DNA of 8,237 bases from a bacterium (GTDB taxonomy: Bacteria; Krumholzibacteriota; Krumholzibacteriia; LZORAL124-64-63): assembly GCA_018652925.1 (NCBI GenBank), contig JABIBH010000167.1, forward strand, positions 1 through 8,237, given 5' to 3'. Shown here one piece after another: positions 1-6,472 of this stretch. Both the position numbers and the translations under genes were made by a program. The notes below the pieces were generated by a model that made no database searches, was not told the origin of the DNA, and worked only from the letters and a program-made list of their open reading frames with translations. The first letter of the stretch is position 1, and the number at the start of each line of letters is the position of its first letter.

Positions 1-80
1 ATGGGATTTACTTTCTCCAATTATTCATTCTCTAATAAATTTTTATATGTCAGTTGCGGTATCTGTTGCAGATATGCTGT

Positions 81-114
81 AAAAAAAGTCGGACCTCATA
101 TGAGACCCGACTTT
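81..114 (-). terminator. Intrinsic terminator of the first lipoprotein gene
   Basis: Read on the minus strand, an 8-bp stem AAAGTCGG/CCGACTTT continues inward through two G-U pairs and CTC/GAG to an ATAT loop. The 3' arm runs directly into a run of seven T. It begins about 20 bases after the stop codon of the lipoprotein gene at 135-623. This is a textbook rho-independent terminator, seen directly in the sequence. Its TCGG...CCGA core resembles the terminator of the paralogous gene at 744-777. Confidence 0.9.
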
Positions 115-126
115 CAGTACTGAAAG
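111..126. repeat. Perfect 16-base palindrome overlapping the terminator arm
   Basis: CTTTCAGTACTGAAAG is its own reverse complement and shares its CTTT end with the terminator stem at 81-114. In the minus-strand transcript it could form a small 6-bp hairpin with a GTAC loop just before the terminator, competing for the AAAG bases. It may be chance or part of the termination signal. No function is claimed. Confidence 0.45.
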
Positions 127-134
127 CTCCAGGT

Positions 135-623
135 TTAGTGACCTAGAGAATTACTACCCTTATCACCAACATTAAACTCATCGGGGGTACTTGGGCCATT
201 TTCTGATGGATCAAGTGAAGGGTCGTCTTGGAATCCCACAAATACACTTATAGCTGCATGTCCACTTTCGTTACCAGTAAAATCAACAGCAGAAATGCGA
301 TATTCATTCAGACTGTCTTTTACAGGCGAACGGTCAGTAAAGCCGTTAATTAGAGAAAGCTCTGTGGTCAGCTCTACCATCTGGCGATTAATAACACGGT
401 ATACCTTGAAGCCATCAAAATCGGCATCAGTAGTGTTGACGTTCCAGTTTAGTACAACCTCTCCAGAGTCCCAGGCTTGTATTTCCAGGCCGAATGGAAC
501 TGCAGGTGGTGCGGTGTCAACTACAGTAGGACTGTAGACATCTCCGCCACCGCCGCCACATCCGACCATAGCAAATACGGCAGGGACTAGCGCAAGAATT
601 AGAAGCTTTGTTTTAAATGTCAT
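135..623 (-). CDS. Fibronectin type III domain lipoprotein (copy 1)
   Basis: This 162-residue protein is probably exported and lipid-anchored. Residues 1-21 form a signal peptide (two lysines, then a hydrophobic stretch) ending in Met-Val-Gly-Cys, with Cys22 the predicted acylated residue. The residue after it is Gly, not Asp, which favours the outer membrane if Lol-type sorting applies. A glycine run (23-27) is followed by one fibronectin III fold at about 38-130, with the PP start, the core Trp60, the GFKVYR strand and the EYRISAVD strand. Just before GFKVYR lies an acidic DADFDG stretch (66-71). The tail (131-162) is polar and has no counterpart in copy 2. The start is fixed by AAGGAGG seven bases upstream. 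The gene stands alone between a sigma-28-like promoter and its own terminator. The fold is a general binding or spacer module, so the ligand is unknown. Family call firm, function unassigned. Confidence 0.88.
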   Translation of the reverse strand: MTFKTKLLILALVPAVFAMVGCGGGGGDVYSPTVVDTAPPAVPFGLEIQAWDSGEVVLNWNVNTTDADFDGFKVYRVINRQMVELTTELSLINGFTDRSPVKDSLNEYRISAVDFTGNESGHAAISVFVGFQDDPSLDPSENGPSTPDEFNVGDKGSNSLGH

Positions 624-686
624 CCTTTGTCCTCCTTGAACAAAAACAAACTCGTTCCTGAATAAAATAATTCTATTCTATAGATT

Positions 687-713
687 ATATCGGGAGCTTT
701 TCGGAATTCTTTA
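687..713 (-). promoter_or_regulatory. Sigma-28 (FliA)-type promoter of lipoprotein copy 1
   Basis: On the minus strand the sequence reads TAAAGAAT, exactly 11 bases, then CCCGATAT. The FliA consensus is TAAAGTTT-N11-GCCGATAA, so 12 of 16 positions match with the correct spacer. Transcription would start near 680, giving a leader of roughly 57 bases that ends in the AAGGAGG ribosome site. The same layout is present before copy 2, including a TAGAATA seven bases after CCGATA at the expected start point. The spacer bases differ between the copies while the boxes are kept. An overlapping TATAAT at the -10 could also be read by a housekeeping sigma, but no TTGACA-like -35 lies at the right distance. 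Confidence 0.7.
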
Positions 714-743
714 GTAAAAAAAGAGAAAAAATTCAATTATTTT

Positions 744-777
744 AAAGAAAAATCGGACCCCGTATTGAGGCCCGATT
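744..777 (-). terminator. Intrinsic terminator of the second lipoprotein gene
   Basis: On the minus strand AATCGG pairs with CCGATT. The stem continues inward through GCCTC/GGGGT (three G-C and two G-U pairs) around an AATAC loop and is followed by TTTCTTT. It lies about 45 bases after the stop codon of the gene at 821-1252. It separates the two lipoprotein units and closely resembles the terminator of copy 1, as expected if gene and terminator were duplicated together. Confidence 0.85.
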
Positions 778-820
778 CTTACTATTTCAGGAGCTATTGC
801 TCAATATGTCCCAAATTGCT

Positions 821-1252
821 TTAAGGCTTACCTTCTACAGGTAGCAATGAAGGCTCATCGTGTGGCTCAACATAGAGTTCAACTCTAGCATATTCACTTT
901 CGTTGCCCGTGAAATCCAGAGCAGTAACTCTATATTCGTTTTTAGCATCATGTACTGGTCGGAGATCGGTGTAGAAGTTGTCTGAAATAGGGTTGAAAGT
1001 TAATTCAAGCATCCTGGTGTCAACAACACGATAAATCTTGAAACCATCGAAATCAGCATCAGTTGTGTTTTGACTCCAGCCCAGAACTACTACGCCACTA
1101 TCCAAAGCTTCTGCTCCCAGATCAATCGGAATTGCTGGTGGAGCTGTGTCTACTACAGTTGGAGTGTAGGTATCTCCGCTGCTGCCACAACCGTTAATAG
1201 CAAATAGAGCTGGAATCAGCGCAACAACTAGAAGTTTTGTTTTGAAAGTCAT
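821..1252 (-). CDS. Fibronectin type III domain lipoprotein (copy 2)
   Basis: This 143-residue paralogue of the gene at 135-623 matches about 80 of 136 aligned residues by hand count. The signal peptide (1-21) ends Ile-Asn-Gly-Cys, with Cys22 the predicted lipidated residue followed by Gly, so an outer-membrane anchor is likely. A short GSSGD linker replaces the glycine run of copy 1. One fibronectin III fold spans about 38-129, with Trp59, DADFDGFKIYR (65-75) and EYRVTALDFTGNES (106-119). The blocks TVVDTAPPA, NTTDADFDGFK and DFTGNES are identical in both copies. The region between the last two (about 86-105) and the C-terminal tail are where they diverge. The start is supported by GGAGGA just upstream. 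The gene has its own sigma-28-like promoter and terminator. Role unknown; a surface protein made together with flagella is inferred from the promoter only. Confidence 0.88.
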   Translation of the reverse strand: MTFKTKLLVVALIPALFAINGCGSSGDTYTPTVVDTAPPAIPIDLGAEALDSGVVVLGWSQNTTDADFDGFKIYRVVDTRMLELTFNPISDNFYTDLRPVHDAKNEYRVTALDFTGNESEYARVELYVEPHDEPSLLPVEGKP

Positions 1253-1305
1253 TTTTTTCCTCCGTGAACAATTTTTCCTGAAATTTGAACTTTATTCTAC
1301 GGTTG

Positions 1306-1332
1306 TTATCGGCAGATTGAGGATGACCTTTA
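1306..1332 (-). promoter_or_regulatory. Sigma-28 (FliA)-type promoter of lipoprotein copy 2
   Basis: On the minus strand the sequence reads TAAAGGTC, exactly 11 bases, then GCCGATAA. The -10 box is identical to the FliA consensus and the -35 box matches 6 of 8, 14 of 16 overall with correct spacing. The predicted start is near 1299 at a TAGAATA also present in copy 1, giving a leader of about 46 bases before ATG at 1252. No TTGACA-type -35 is visible at the matching distance. This is the stronger of the two sites. Confidence 0.78.
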
Positions 1333-1375
1333 GAAAAAAATGGTTAATTTAAAATAGCTAACTACATAAAAACAC

Positions 1376-1404
1376 TTGACTTGTGAACCGATTTCAGAGA
1401 ATAT
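1376..1404 (+). promoter_or_regulatory. Candidate sigma-70-type promoter for the HU/IHF gene
   Basis: TTGACT (1376-1381, 5 of 6 to the -35 consensus) is followed after 17 bases by GAATAT (1399-1404, 3 of 6 to TATAAT). Transcription would start near 1411, about 55 bases before the HU/IHF start codon. It faces away from the sigma-28-like promoter at 1306-1332, so the region is divergent. The weak -10 leaves the exact promoter uncertain. Confidence 0.4.
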
Positions 1405-1430
1405 CAAGGCTATCAAGCGGCTTTGCCGCT
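1402..1430 (+). promoter_or_regulatory. TATCAAG direct repeat and leader hairpin before the HU/IHF gene
   Basis: TATCAAG occurs at 1402-1408 and again at 1411-1417, a nine-base period straddling the likely transcription start. The second copy leads into a perfect hairpin AGCGGC-TTT-GCCGCT (1416-1430). The hairpin is followed by AAATTTTG, too short a T run for a convincing terminator. It sits about 35 bases before the start codon. It could be an operator, an mRNA-stabilising 5' hairpin or chance. The structure is seen and the role inferred. Confidence 0.4.
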
Positions 1431-1465
1431 AAATTTTGTATCCCTAAACAAAAAAGGGGTGTGTC

Positions 1466-1765
1466 ATGACAAAAGCAGATATCGTTGAGGATATCGCTCT
1501 AAAGACTGGGCTGACCAAAAAAGAGGTCGGAGAGACTGTCGATCTTTTCCTGGACAAGGTTGGAGATCTTCTGGTCCAAGGTAAACACTTGGAAATAAGA
1601 GGATTCGGAACTTTTAAGGTAAAAGAACGCAAAGCACGAATGGCTCGTAATCCCAGAACCGGGGATGCTGTTCCTGTTCCAGCTCGAAAAGTACCTGTAT
1701 TCAAAGTATCCAAGATGCTTAAAGACAGAGTCGCTGAGAAAGAAAAGCCTGCACCAATTTTTTAG
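1466..1765 (+). CDS. HU/IHF-family DNA-binding protein
   Basis: A small nucleoid protein of 99 residues, typical family length, that binds and bends DNA as a dimer. The N-terminal helical dimerisation region (1-44) leads into the signature GFGTF (46-50). The basic beta-arm follows, with RNPRTG (61-66) carrying the conserved Asn-Pro that intercalates at the DNA kink. The C-terminal VPVFKVSKMLKDRV segment is also typical. LEIRGFGTF and NPRTGD lean toward IHF-like members, but HU and IHF cannot be separated from this alone. A short charged tail (90-99) is present. The start is supported by AAGGGG six bases before ATG. The gene is separated by 85 bases from the following operon and is probably expressed from its own promoter in the divergent region upstream. 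Confidence 0.95.
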   Translation: MTKADIVEDIALKTGLTKKEVGETVDLFLDKVGDLLVQGKHLEIRGFGTFKVKERKARMARNPRTGDAVPVPARKVPVFKVSKMLKDRVAEKEKPAPIF

Positions 1766-1785
1766 TATCTGACAATTAATACTGT

Positions 1786-1827
1786 TGCCAGACTGCCTGC
1801 CGGCTTCTCCAAGAGGTGTTTCTGGCA
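1786..1827 (+). repeat. Inverted repeat between the HU/IHF and aldolase genes
   Basis: TGCCAGA (1786-1792) and TCTGGCA (1821-1827) are exact reverse complements flanking a 28-base loop. The repeat fills the only sizeable gap in the plus-strand gene run. No T run follows, so it is not a standard intrinsic terminator. It may be an RNA processing or stability element, or a weak attenuator. The ribosome site AGGGGAG of the aldolase gene begins seven bases after it (1834-1840). Confidence 0.4.
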
Positions 1828-1850
1828 CCGTTTAGGGGAGTTCGGTCTTT

Positions 1851-2867
1851 ATGATTGATTTACGCAGTGATACGGTAACTACTCCTTCGCCTGCCATGCT
1901 TGATGCTATGGTGGGCGCTTCTATTGGTGACGATGTCTTTGGTGACGATCCCACAGTTAATCTCCTTCAGCAACGAGTTGCAGATCTTCTTGGTAAAGAA
2001 GCTGCTCTTTATGTGCCAAGTGGCACAATGAGCAATCAGATAGCATTACGATGTCATACTTCCCCTGGTGATCAGATTATTTGTGAAGATGGGGCTCATA
2101 TTTATCGATACGAAGGTGGTGCTCCTGCTGTATTGAGTGGCATTACAGTCACTTGCATTAAAACCCCGGGCGGTACAATGACCTGGGAACTGATTGCTCC
2201 TTCAATCAATCCCGATAACATTCATTGCTCGCCGCCAAGGCTGATATGTATTGAAAATACACACAATCGGGCTGGTGGCAGGGTGATTTCCCAGGATATT
2301 ATTGAAGATATTGCTGCCAATGCTAGAAAAGCTGGCTTGAGTATGCATCTCGATGGTGCCCGGCTCTGGAACAGTCATGTGGCAAGTGGAATCCCATTCA
2401 AGTCTTTGGCAGACCCGTTTGATAGTGTAAGTGTCTGTTTCTCCAAAGGGCTAGGTGCTCCAGTGGGGTCAGTTCTATCGGGTAGCAGAAAGTTCATCGA
2501 CAAGGCAATTCGGGTTCGCAAAATGCTTGGTGGTGGAATGCGTCAGTCTGGCCTCCTGGCAGCAGCTTGTATCTATGGACTTGATAATAATATCGACAGG
2601 TTGGCTATCGACCATGAAAACGCCCAAACTATTGCAAGTGGCGTTGATAACCCACTTCTTGAAATAACTCATCCGGTAGAGACAAATATTATTGTGTTTG
2701 CGGTTTCCGATACAGCTGGTTTAATAGAACATCTTGAAAAATGTGGAGTGAAAGCAGTACTTTTTGGTACAGGGTTGGTTCGAATGGTTACCAACTTGAC
2801 AGTTAGCTCAGACGATGCAAAAACAGCGCTCACTGCGTTGAATAGTTACACAGGAGAAAACTCATGA
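1851..2867 (+). CDS. ltaE: Low-specificity L-threonine aldolase
   Basis: A PLP-dependent fold-type I enzyme that cleaves L-threonine or L-allo-threonine to glycine and acetaldehyde in the cytoplasm. Its 338 residues fit the family. It opens with the hallmark [18 protein letters not shown] (56-63) forms the phosphate-binding part, His83 in GAHIY is the ring-stacking position, and HLDGARLWN (166-174) carries the conserved Asp168 and Arg171. Lys199 in [14 protein letters not shown] is the predicted Schiff-base lysine. [12 protein letters not shown] (223-234) is also typical. All expected catalytic positions are present. The start has AGGGGAG ten bases upstream, a slightly long spacing, but the protein begins exactly at the family N-terminus. 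The last bases overlap the trkA start by four (ATGA), so the two are probably translationally coupled. It is the first gene of the packed operon. Confidence 0.95.
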   Translation: MIDLRSDTVTTPSPAMLDAMVGASIGDDVFGDDPTVNLLQQRVADLLGKEAALYVPSGTMSNQIALRCHTSPGDQIICEDGAHIYRYEGGAPAVLSGITVTCIKTPGGTMTWELIAPSINPDNIHCSPPRLICIENTHNRAGGRVISQDIIEDIAANARKAGLSMHLDGARLWNSHVASGIPFKSLADPFDSVSVCFSKGLGAPVGSVLSGSRKFIDKAIRVRKMLGGGMRQSGLLAAACIYGLDNNIDRLAIDHENAQTIASGVDNPLLEITHPVETNIIVFAVSDTAGLIEHLEKCGVKAVLFGTGLVRMVTNLTVSSDDAKTALTALNSYTGENS

Positions 2868-4207
2868 AGATTGTGATTGTAGGTGCAGGAGCGGTAGGTT
2901 TTGATCTCGCTCGCACTTTGAGTCGTAGAGATCATGATGTGACAATTATAGAAAAAGATCCATCCAAGGTGGGTGCGGCTCAGGAACAGCTTGATTGCAG
3001 TATTGTTATAGGCAATGGAACCAACCCCAAATTTTTAACCGATATCGGAATGCGTGATTGTGACCTTTTTGCTGCCGTGACTGATATTGATGAAGTTAAT
3101 GTCATTTCATGTTTGACAGCTCATAAGCTTGGTGCCGGGAAAAAAGTTGCCCGGGTTCGTTCCGACGGGTATTACCTGGATGATCATCTGGTTCTGGATA
3201 ATATTGATCTGGCAATTAATCCTGAGCTTGAAGCTGTTCGTACTGTTCAACAACTGTTGTGGGATACTGCGGCAAGTGATGTTCACGAATTTGCCGGTGG
3301 CAGAGTGCGTGTTGTCGGGGCTCTGGTTGATGACGACTCAATGGTTGCTGGCAAGTCACTCCTGGAAATTGAATCAAAACTTGGTTCTCGCTGGGCTTTG
3401 GTAATTACTGTTGTGCGAGATGGGGAAACTCTGATTCCTCGTGGCAATACAGTTATTCAGTCTGGTGATCAAGTTTATGTTGCAGGTAGCAGGGCTGCTG
3501 TTGATCGGGCTCTGGCTTATGTACATGCACCGCAATCACAATTGAAAAATGTGATGATTGTCGGGGCAAATCAGGTTGGTCTGCATCTGGCAAGAGACCT
3601 TGAGCATCGTGGTGTAAATGTAAAGCTGATTGATCGCAACAAGGATAAATGTATCCGCGCTTCCGACAGCCTGCACAAAGTACTTGTACTTCATGGTGAC
3701 GGAACTGATGTCGATTTATTGCTTAGTGAAGGTGTGGAAGAGATAGACGGTTTTGTTTCTGTCAGCAGAGATGAAGAAACCAATTTGATGGCTTGCCTGC
3801 TGGCTCATTATCATGGCGCAAGGAAAACCATCTGCCTGGTAAATAGACCAAATTATGTTCCATTGTTACCGATGCTTGGTGTTGACGCTGCTGTTTCTCC
3901 AAGACTTTCTGCTTCTGATGCTATTGCCCGATTTGTTAAAAGAGGCAGTGTTGTCAGCACCCACAGTCTGGGGTTCAGCGGGTCGGAGATTTTGCAGTTC
4001 CATCTTACTAATAAATGTAGCTGCCTTGGGAAACCACTTTCTGAGTTATCATTTCCGCGAACTGCAGTTATTGGAGCTGTCCTGAACCGCAGTGGTCGTG
4101 TAGTAACCCCCCGAGGTGATACTGTATTGAGTGTAGGAGATGAGGTCGTCGTATTTTCATTGCCCGATGGTGTGAATGATGTTGAAAAATTCTTTGGAAC
4201 GGAGTAG
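2864..4207 (+). CDS. trkA: Trk potassium uptake system regulatory subunit TrkA
   Basis: A cytoplasmic peripheral protein that binds nucleotides (NAD(H), ATP or ADP in characterised members) and gates the TrkH channel. Its 447 residues show the duplicated layout of full-length TrkA: RCK-N 1 (about 1-118), RCK-C 1 (137-219), RCK-N 2 (228-345), RCK-C 2 (364-445). The first Rossmann motif is GAGAVG (7-12) with acidic Glu30 at the end of strand 2. The second is GANQVG (234-239), with Asn in place of the middle glycine, and Asp257. The start overlaps the aldolase stop by four bases and has AGGAG (2852-2856). trkH begins four bases downstream, so channel and gate are made together. Confidence 0.96.
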   Translation: MKIVIVGAGAVGFDLARTLSRRDHDVTIIEKDPSKVGAAQEQLDCSIVIGNGTNPKFLTDIGMRDCDLFAAVTDIDEVNVISCLTAHKLGAGKKVARVRSDGYYLDDHLVLDNIDLAINPELEAVRTVQQLLWDTAASDVHEFAGGRVRVVGALVDDDSMVAGKSLLEIESKLGSRWALVITVVRDGETLIPRGNTVIQSGDQVYVAGSRAAVDRALAYVHAPQSQLKNVMIVGANQVGLHLARDLEHRGVNVKLIDRNKDKCIRASDSLHKVLVLHGDGTDVDLLLSEGVEEIDGFVSVSRDEETNLMACLLAHYHGARKTICLVNRPNYVPLLPMLGVDAAVSPRLSASDAIARFVKRGSVVSTHSLGFSGSEILQFHLTNKCSCLGKPLSELSFPRTAVIGAVLNRSGRVVTPRGDTVLSVGDEVVVFSLPDGVNDVEKFFGTE

Positions 4208-4214
4208 TTGATTG
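4201..4214 (+). promoter_or_regulatory. Ribosome binding site and TTG start of trkH
   Basis: GGAG at 4201-4204 lies inside the last codons of trkA, seven bases before TTG at 4212. No ATG in this frame occurs until 4257, which would remove most of the first membrane helix and has a worse context. TTG is therefore the best start, consistent with coupling to trkA translation. Confidence 0.75.
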
Positions 4215-5672
4215 AATCTCCGTGGAGTTAGCAGAGTACTCGGTTTTCTATTGCTGATGACAGCAGGATTTTTGATGCTGCCAATGATTGTAGATTTTAT
4301 TTACAAAGAAGGCGATTGGTCAATCTTCCTGATTTCAGCCGTAATCACAGCTGTTTCTGGTGGCGGTTTGATGTTGGTTGGCAAAGGCGCAAAAGGGCTC
4401 CGACATAGAGAAGGCTTCGCGATTGTTTCATTCGGCTGGACATTGATTGGAATCGCGGGGGCATTGCCGTTTGTTCTGTCTGGAGTGATTCCTTCATTTA
4501 CCGATGCAGTTTTTGAATCGATATCCGGATTCACCACTACCGGTTCAACTATCATGACAAATATTGAAGCTGTTTGTGAAGCCCACCATGGCATGATATT
4601 TTGGCGTGCCCTGATTCAGTGGCTTGGCGGTATGGGAATTGTGGTTTTTGCACTCGCCATTCTGCCATTACTTGGTGTTGGTGGTATGCAGCTCTTCAGA
4701 GCAGAATCGCCTGGCCCAAGTACCGAAAAACTAACTCCTCGCATCAAGGAAACTGCCAGATTGCTTTGGGTAGTGTACTTGTTGATTACCATTGCTGAAG
4801 TAATAATGCTGATGGCTGTTGGCAGGCTTGGTTTGTTCGATTCAATCTGCCACAGTTTCACAACTATGGCAACGGGCGGTTTCTCAACTCTTGATAGCAG
4901 TGTCGGTGGGTTTGGGTCGGCAGCAGTAGAGTGGATTATAATATTATTCATGTTCATTGCTGGAGTGAATTTCAGTCTGCACTATCTGGCTGTCAGCGGT
5001 AAACCTCAACGTTACTGGCAGGACGATGAGTTCAGGTTTTACTTAAAAATGCTGGTAGTATCATCAGCACTGATTATTGCAGTTTTGATTCCTTCAGGCT
5101 TTTTCAGTAATATTTCCGATGCAGTCAGAGGATCTGTTTTTCAAGTAGTATCTATCTGCACCACAACCGGCTATGGAAGCAGCGACTACATGCTGTGGCC
5201 TCCATTCACTCATGCTATCCTGCTGTTCCTGATGGGTATTGGCGGTTGTGCAGGGTCAACCGGTGGTGGCATAAAAATGATGCGTGTTCTGCTGATATTG
5301 AAGCATGGACATGTAGAAATGAAGAAGTTGCTGCACCCCAGGGCGGTCTATTCAATCTGGTTCAACAAGAGATCGATTCCACAGTCATTGATGACCAATG
5401 TCCTTGGATTCTTTCTGCTCTTCATGCTTGTTTTTGTGACCGGTATTCTGGTGCTTACATTAACAGGCAACGATATGGTTACAGCAGTTGGTGCTACAGC
5501 TGCAACATTGGGAAATATTGGCCCAGGTCTGGGCATGGTGGGGCCAACCTGCAACTTCGCATTTATGAGTGGTGGAGAAAAGTGGTTCCTGACATTCCTG
5601 ATGCTTGTCGGCAGGCTTGAAATTTACACATTTCTGATTTTGTTACTGCCAGCTACCTGGCGCAGGATGTAA
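4212..5672 (+). CDS. trkH: Trk potassium uptake channel subunit TrkH
   Basis: An integral inner-membrane K+ channel/transporter of the Trk/Ktr/HKT superfamily, working with TrkA. Its 486 residues match family length. The four pore-loop repeats are visible: SGFTTTGST (105-113), FTTMATGGFST (216-226), ICTTTGYGSSD (315-325) and ATLGNIGPGLG (431-441). Each contributes a glycine to the selectivity filter, placed near 111, 222, 320 and 437. The conserved loop GGCAGSTGGGIKMMR (344-358) follows repeat 3, and AESPGPSTEKLTPRIKETA (164-182) precedes the third pore region. Hydrophobic segments cover the whole length. All filter residues look intact. It starts at TTG, four bases after the trkA stop, and nadE begins two bases after its own stop. 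Expression is probably tied to trkA. Confidence 0.96.
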   Translation: MNLRGVSRVLGFLLLMTAGFLMLPMIVDFIYKEGDWSIFLISAVITAVSGGGLMLVGKGAKGLRHREGFAIVSFGWTLIGIAGALPFVLSGVIPSFTDAVFESISGFTTTGSTIMTNIEAVCEAHHGMIFWRALIQWLGGMGIVVFALAILPLLGVGGMQLFRAESPGPSTEKLTPRIKETARLLWVVYLLITIAEVIMLMAVGRLGLFDSICHSFTTMATGGFSTLDSSVGGFGSAAVEWIIILFMFIAGVNFSLHYLAVSGKPQRYWQDDEFRFYLKMLVVSSALIIAVLIPSGFFSNISDAVRGSVFQVVSICTTTGYGSSDYMLWPPFTHAILLFLMGIGGCAGSTGGGIKMMRVLLILKHGHVEMKKLLHPRAVYSIWFNKRSIPQSLMTNVLGFFLLFMLVFVTGILVLTLTGNDMVTAVGATAATLGNIGPGLGMVGPTCNFAFMSGGEKWFLTFLMLVGRLEIYTFLILLLPATWRRM

Positions 5673-5674
5673 AA

Positions 5675-6472
5675 ATGGGAAACAACTGGGTTTTACCTGC
5701 AACTGAAATTGTTGAAAAGTGCTCAGCTTTTATTGCTGGCACAGTTCATGCAGCAGGTCTGAAAAAAGTGGTAATTGGACTGTCTGGTGGTATCGATTCA
5801 GCAGTTGCAGCGGCATTGGCAGTTGATGCTTTGGGCAAAGAAAATGTCCTTGGTGTTTGTATGCCTTACAGGCTGAGTAACCCGTCGTCGTTGGCAGATG
5901 GACTAGCTGTAGCAGAAAGCCTGCAAATCGATGTTGAAACCAGAGATATATCACCAATGGTTGATATTTTTATAAATGATTTACCTGAAGGTGAAGCAGT
6001 TCGCAGAGGTAATGTTATGGCCAGGTGCAGAATGATTGTGCTTTACGATATTTCTGCAAGAGACAGTTCGCTTGTTCTTGGAACTGGCAACAGAACTGAA
6101 ACTCTGCTCGGTTATGCAACACTTCATGGCGATGCTGCATTTGCGTTGAACCCACTTGAAGATTTGTACAAAATGGAAGTTGCGGCAGTTGCCCGGCATA
6201 TGGGCCTGCCTGATGAGGTTATTAACAAAGCACCCAGTGCCGATTTATGGGAAGGTCAGACCGATGAAGGTGAACTCGGCTTTTCCTATGACGATGCCGA
6301 TAATTTATTGCATCTGATAATTGATGAAGGATTAGGTGACAGGCAGATAGAATCGTTGGGCTTTAAGAAGGAAACTATTGAAGCAGTGCGCAACAAAATG
6401 GTTTCCCAAGCGTTTAAGTGGAAGTCTGTACCTGCAGCAAAATTCCCTGGTCGACCTATGCCGGAGTTATAA
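5675..6472 (+). CDS. nadE: NH3-dependent NAD+ synthetase
   Basis: A cytoplasmic amidotransferase-family ligase for the last step of NAD synthesis: it adenylates nicotinic acid adenine dinucleotide with ATP and amidates it with ammonia. At 265 residues it has only the synthetase domain and lacks the N-terminal glutaminase domain of the larger type, so free ammonia is the likely nitrogen donor. The N-type ATP pyrophosphatase loop is SGGIDS (37-42). Further signatures are RRGNVMARCRM (110-120), LGTGNRTETLLGY (135-147), NPLEDLYKMEV (159-169) and PSADLWEGQTDEGELG (187-202). It starts two bases after the trkH stop with AGGA seven bases upstream, and its stop directly abuts the rsmI ATG. Confidence 0.96.
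   Translation: MGNNWVLPATEIVEKCSAFIAGTVHAAGLKKVVIGLSGGIDSAVAAALAVDALGKENVLGVCMPYRLSNPSSLADGLAVAESLQIDVETRDISPMVDIFINDLPEGEAVRRGNVMARCRMIVLYDISARDSSLVLGTGNRTETLLGYATLHGDAAFALNPLEDLYKMEVAAVARHMGLPDEVINKAPSADLWEGQTDEGELGFSYDDADNLLHLIIDEGLGDRQIESLGFKKETIEAVRNKMVSQAFKWKSVPAAKFPGRPMPEL

Noticed and set aside
59..75. Small inverted repeat TATCTG-TTG-CAGATA left of the terminator
   Set aside because: Six-bp stem with no T run in either direction; downstream of a stronger terminator and not needed to explain anything.
1..123. A 40-codon open frame on the plus strand starting with ATG at base 1
   Set aside because: No ribosome site is visible at the window edge, the frame has no recognisable motif, and its end runs through the minus-strand terminator and palindrome. 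Most likely chance.
295..537. Plus-strand open frame opposite lipoprotein copy 1
   Set aside because: The minus-strand frame has a signal peptide, domain, ribosome site, promoter and terminator; the plus frame has none of these and is a shadow.
544..558. CCGCCA-like short repeat as a regulatory or satellite repeat
   Set aside because: It simply encodes the glycine run after the lipidated cysteine of lipoprotein copy 1.
1786..1827. Inverted repeat as an intrinsic terminator of the HU/IHF gene
   Set aside because: The loop is 28 bases and the sequence after the stem is CCGTTTAGGG, not a T run.
4301..4957. Long minus-strand open frames opposite trkH
   Set aside because: Antisense shadows of a membrane protein gene, with no ribosome site or recognisable domain.
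6295..6302. Another GCCGATAA resembling a sigma-28 -10 box, on the plus strand in nadE
   Set aside because: No TAAAG-like box lies 11 bases upstream and it sits inside a coding region.
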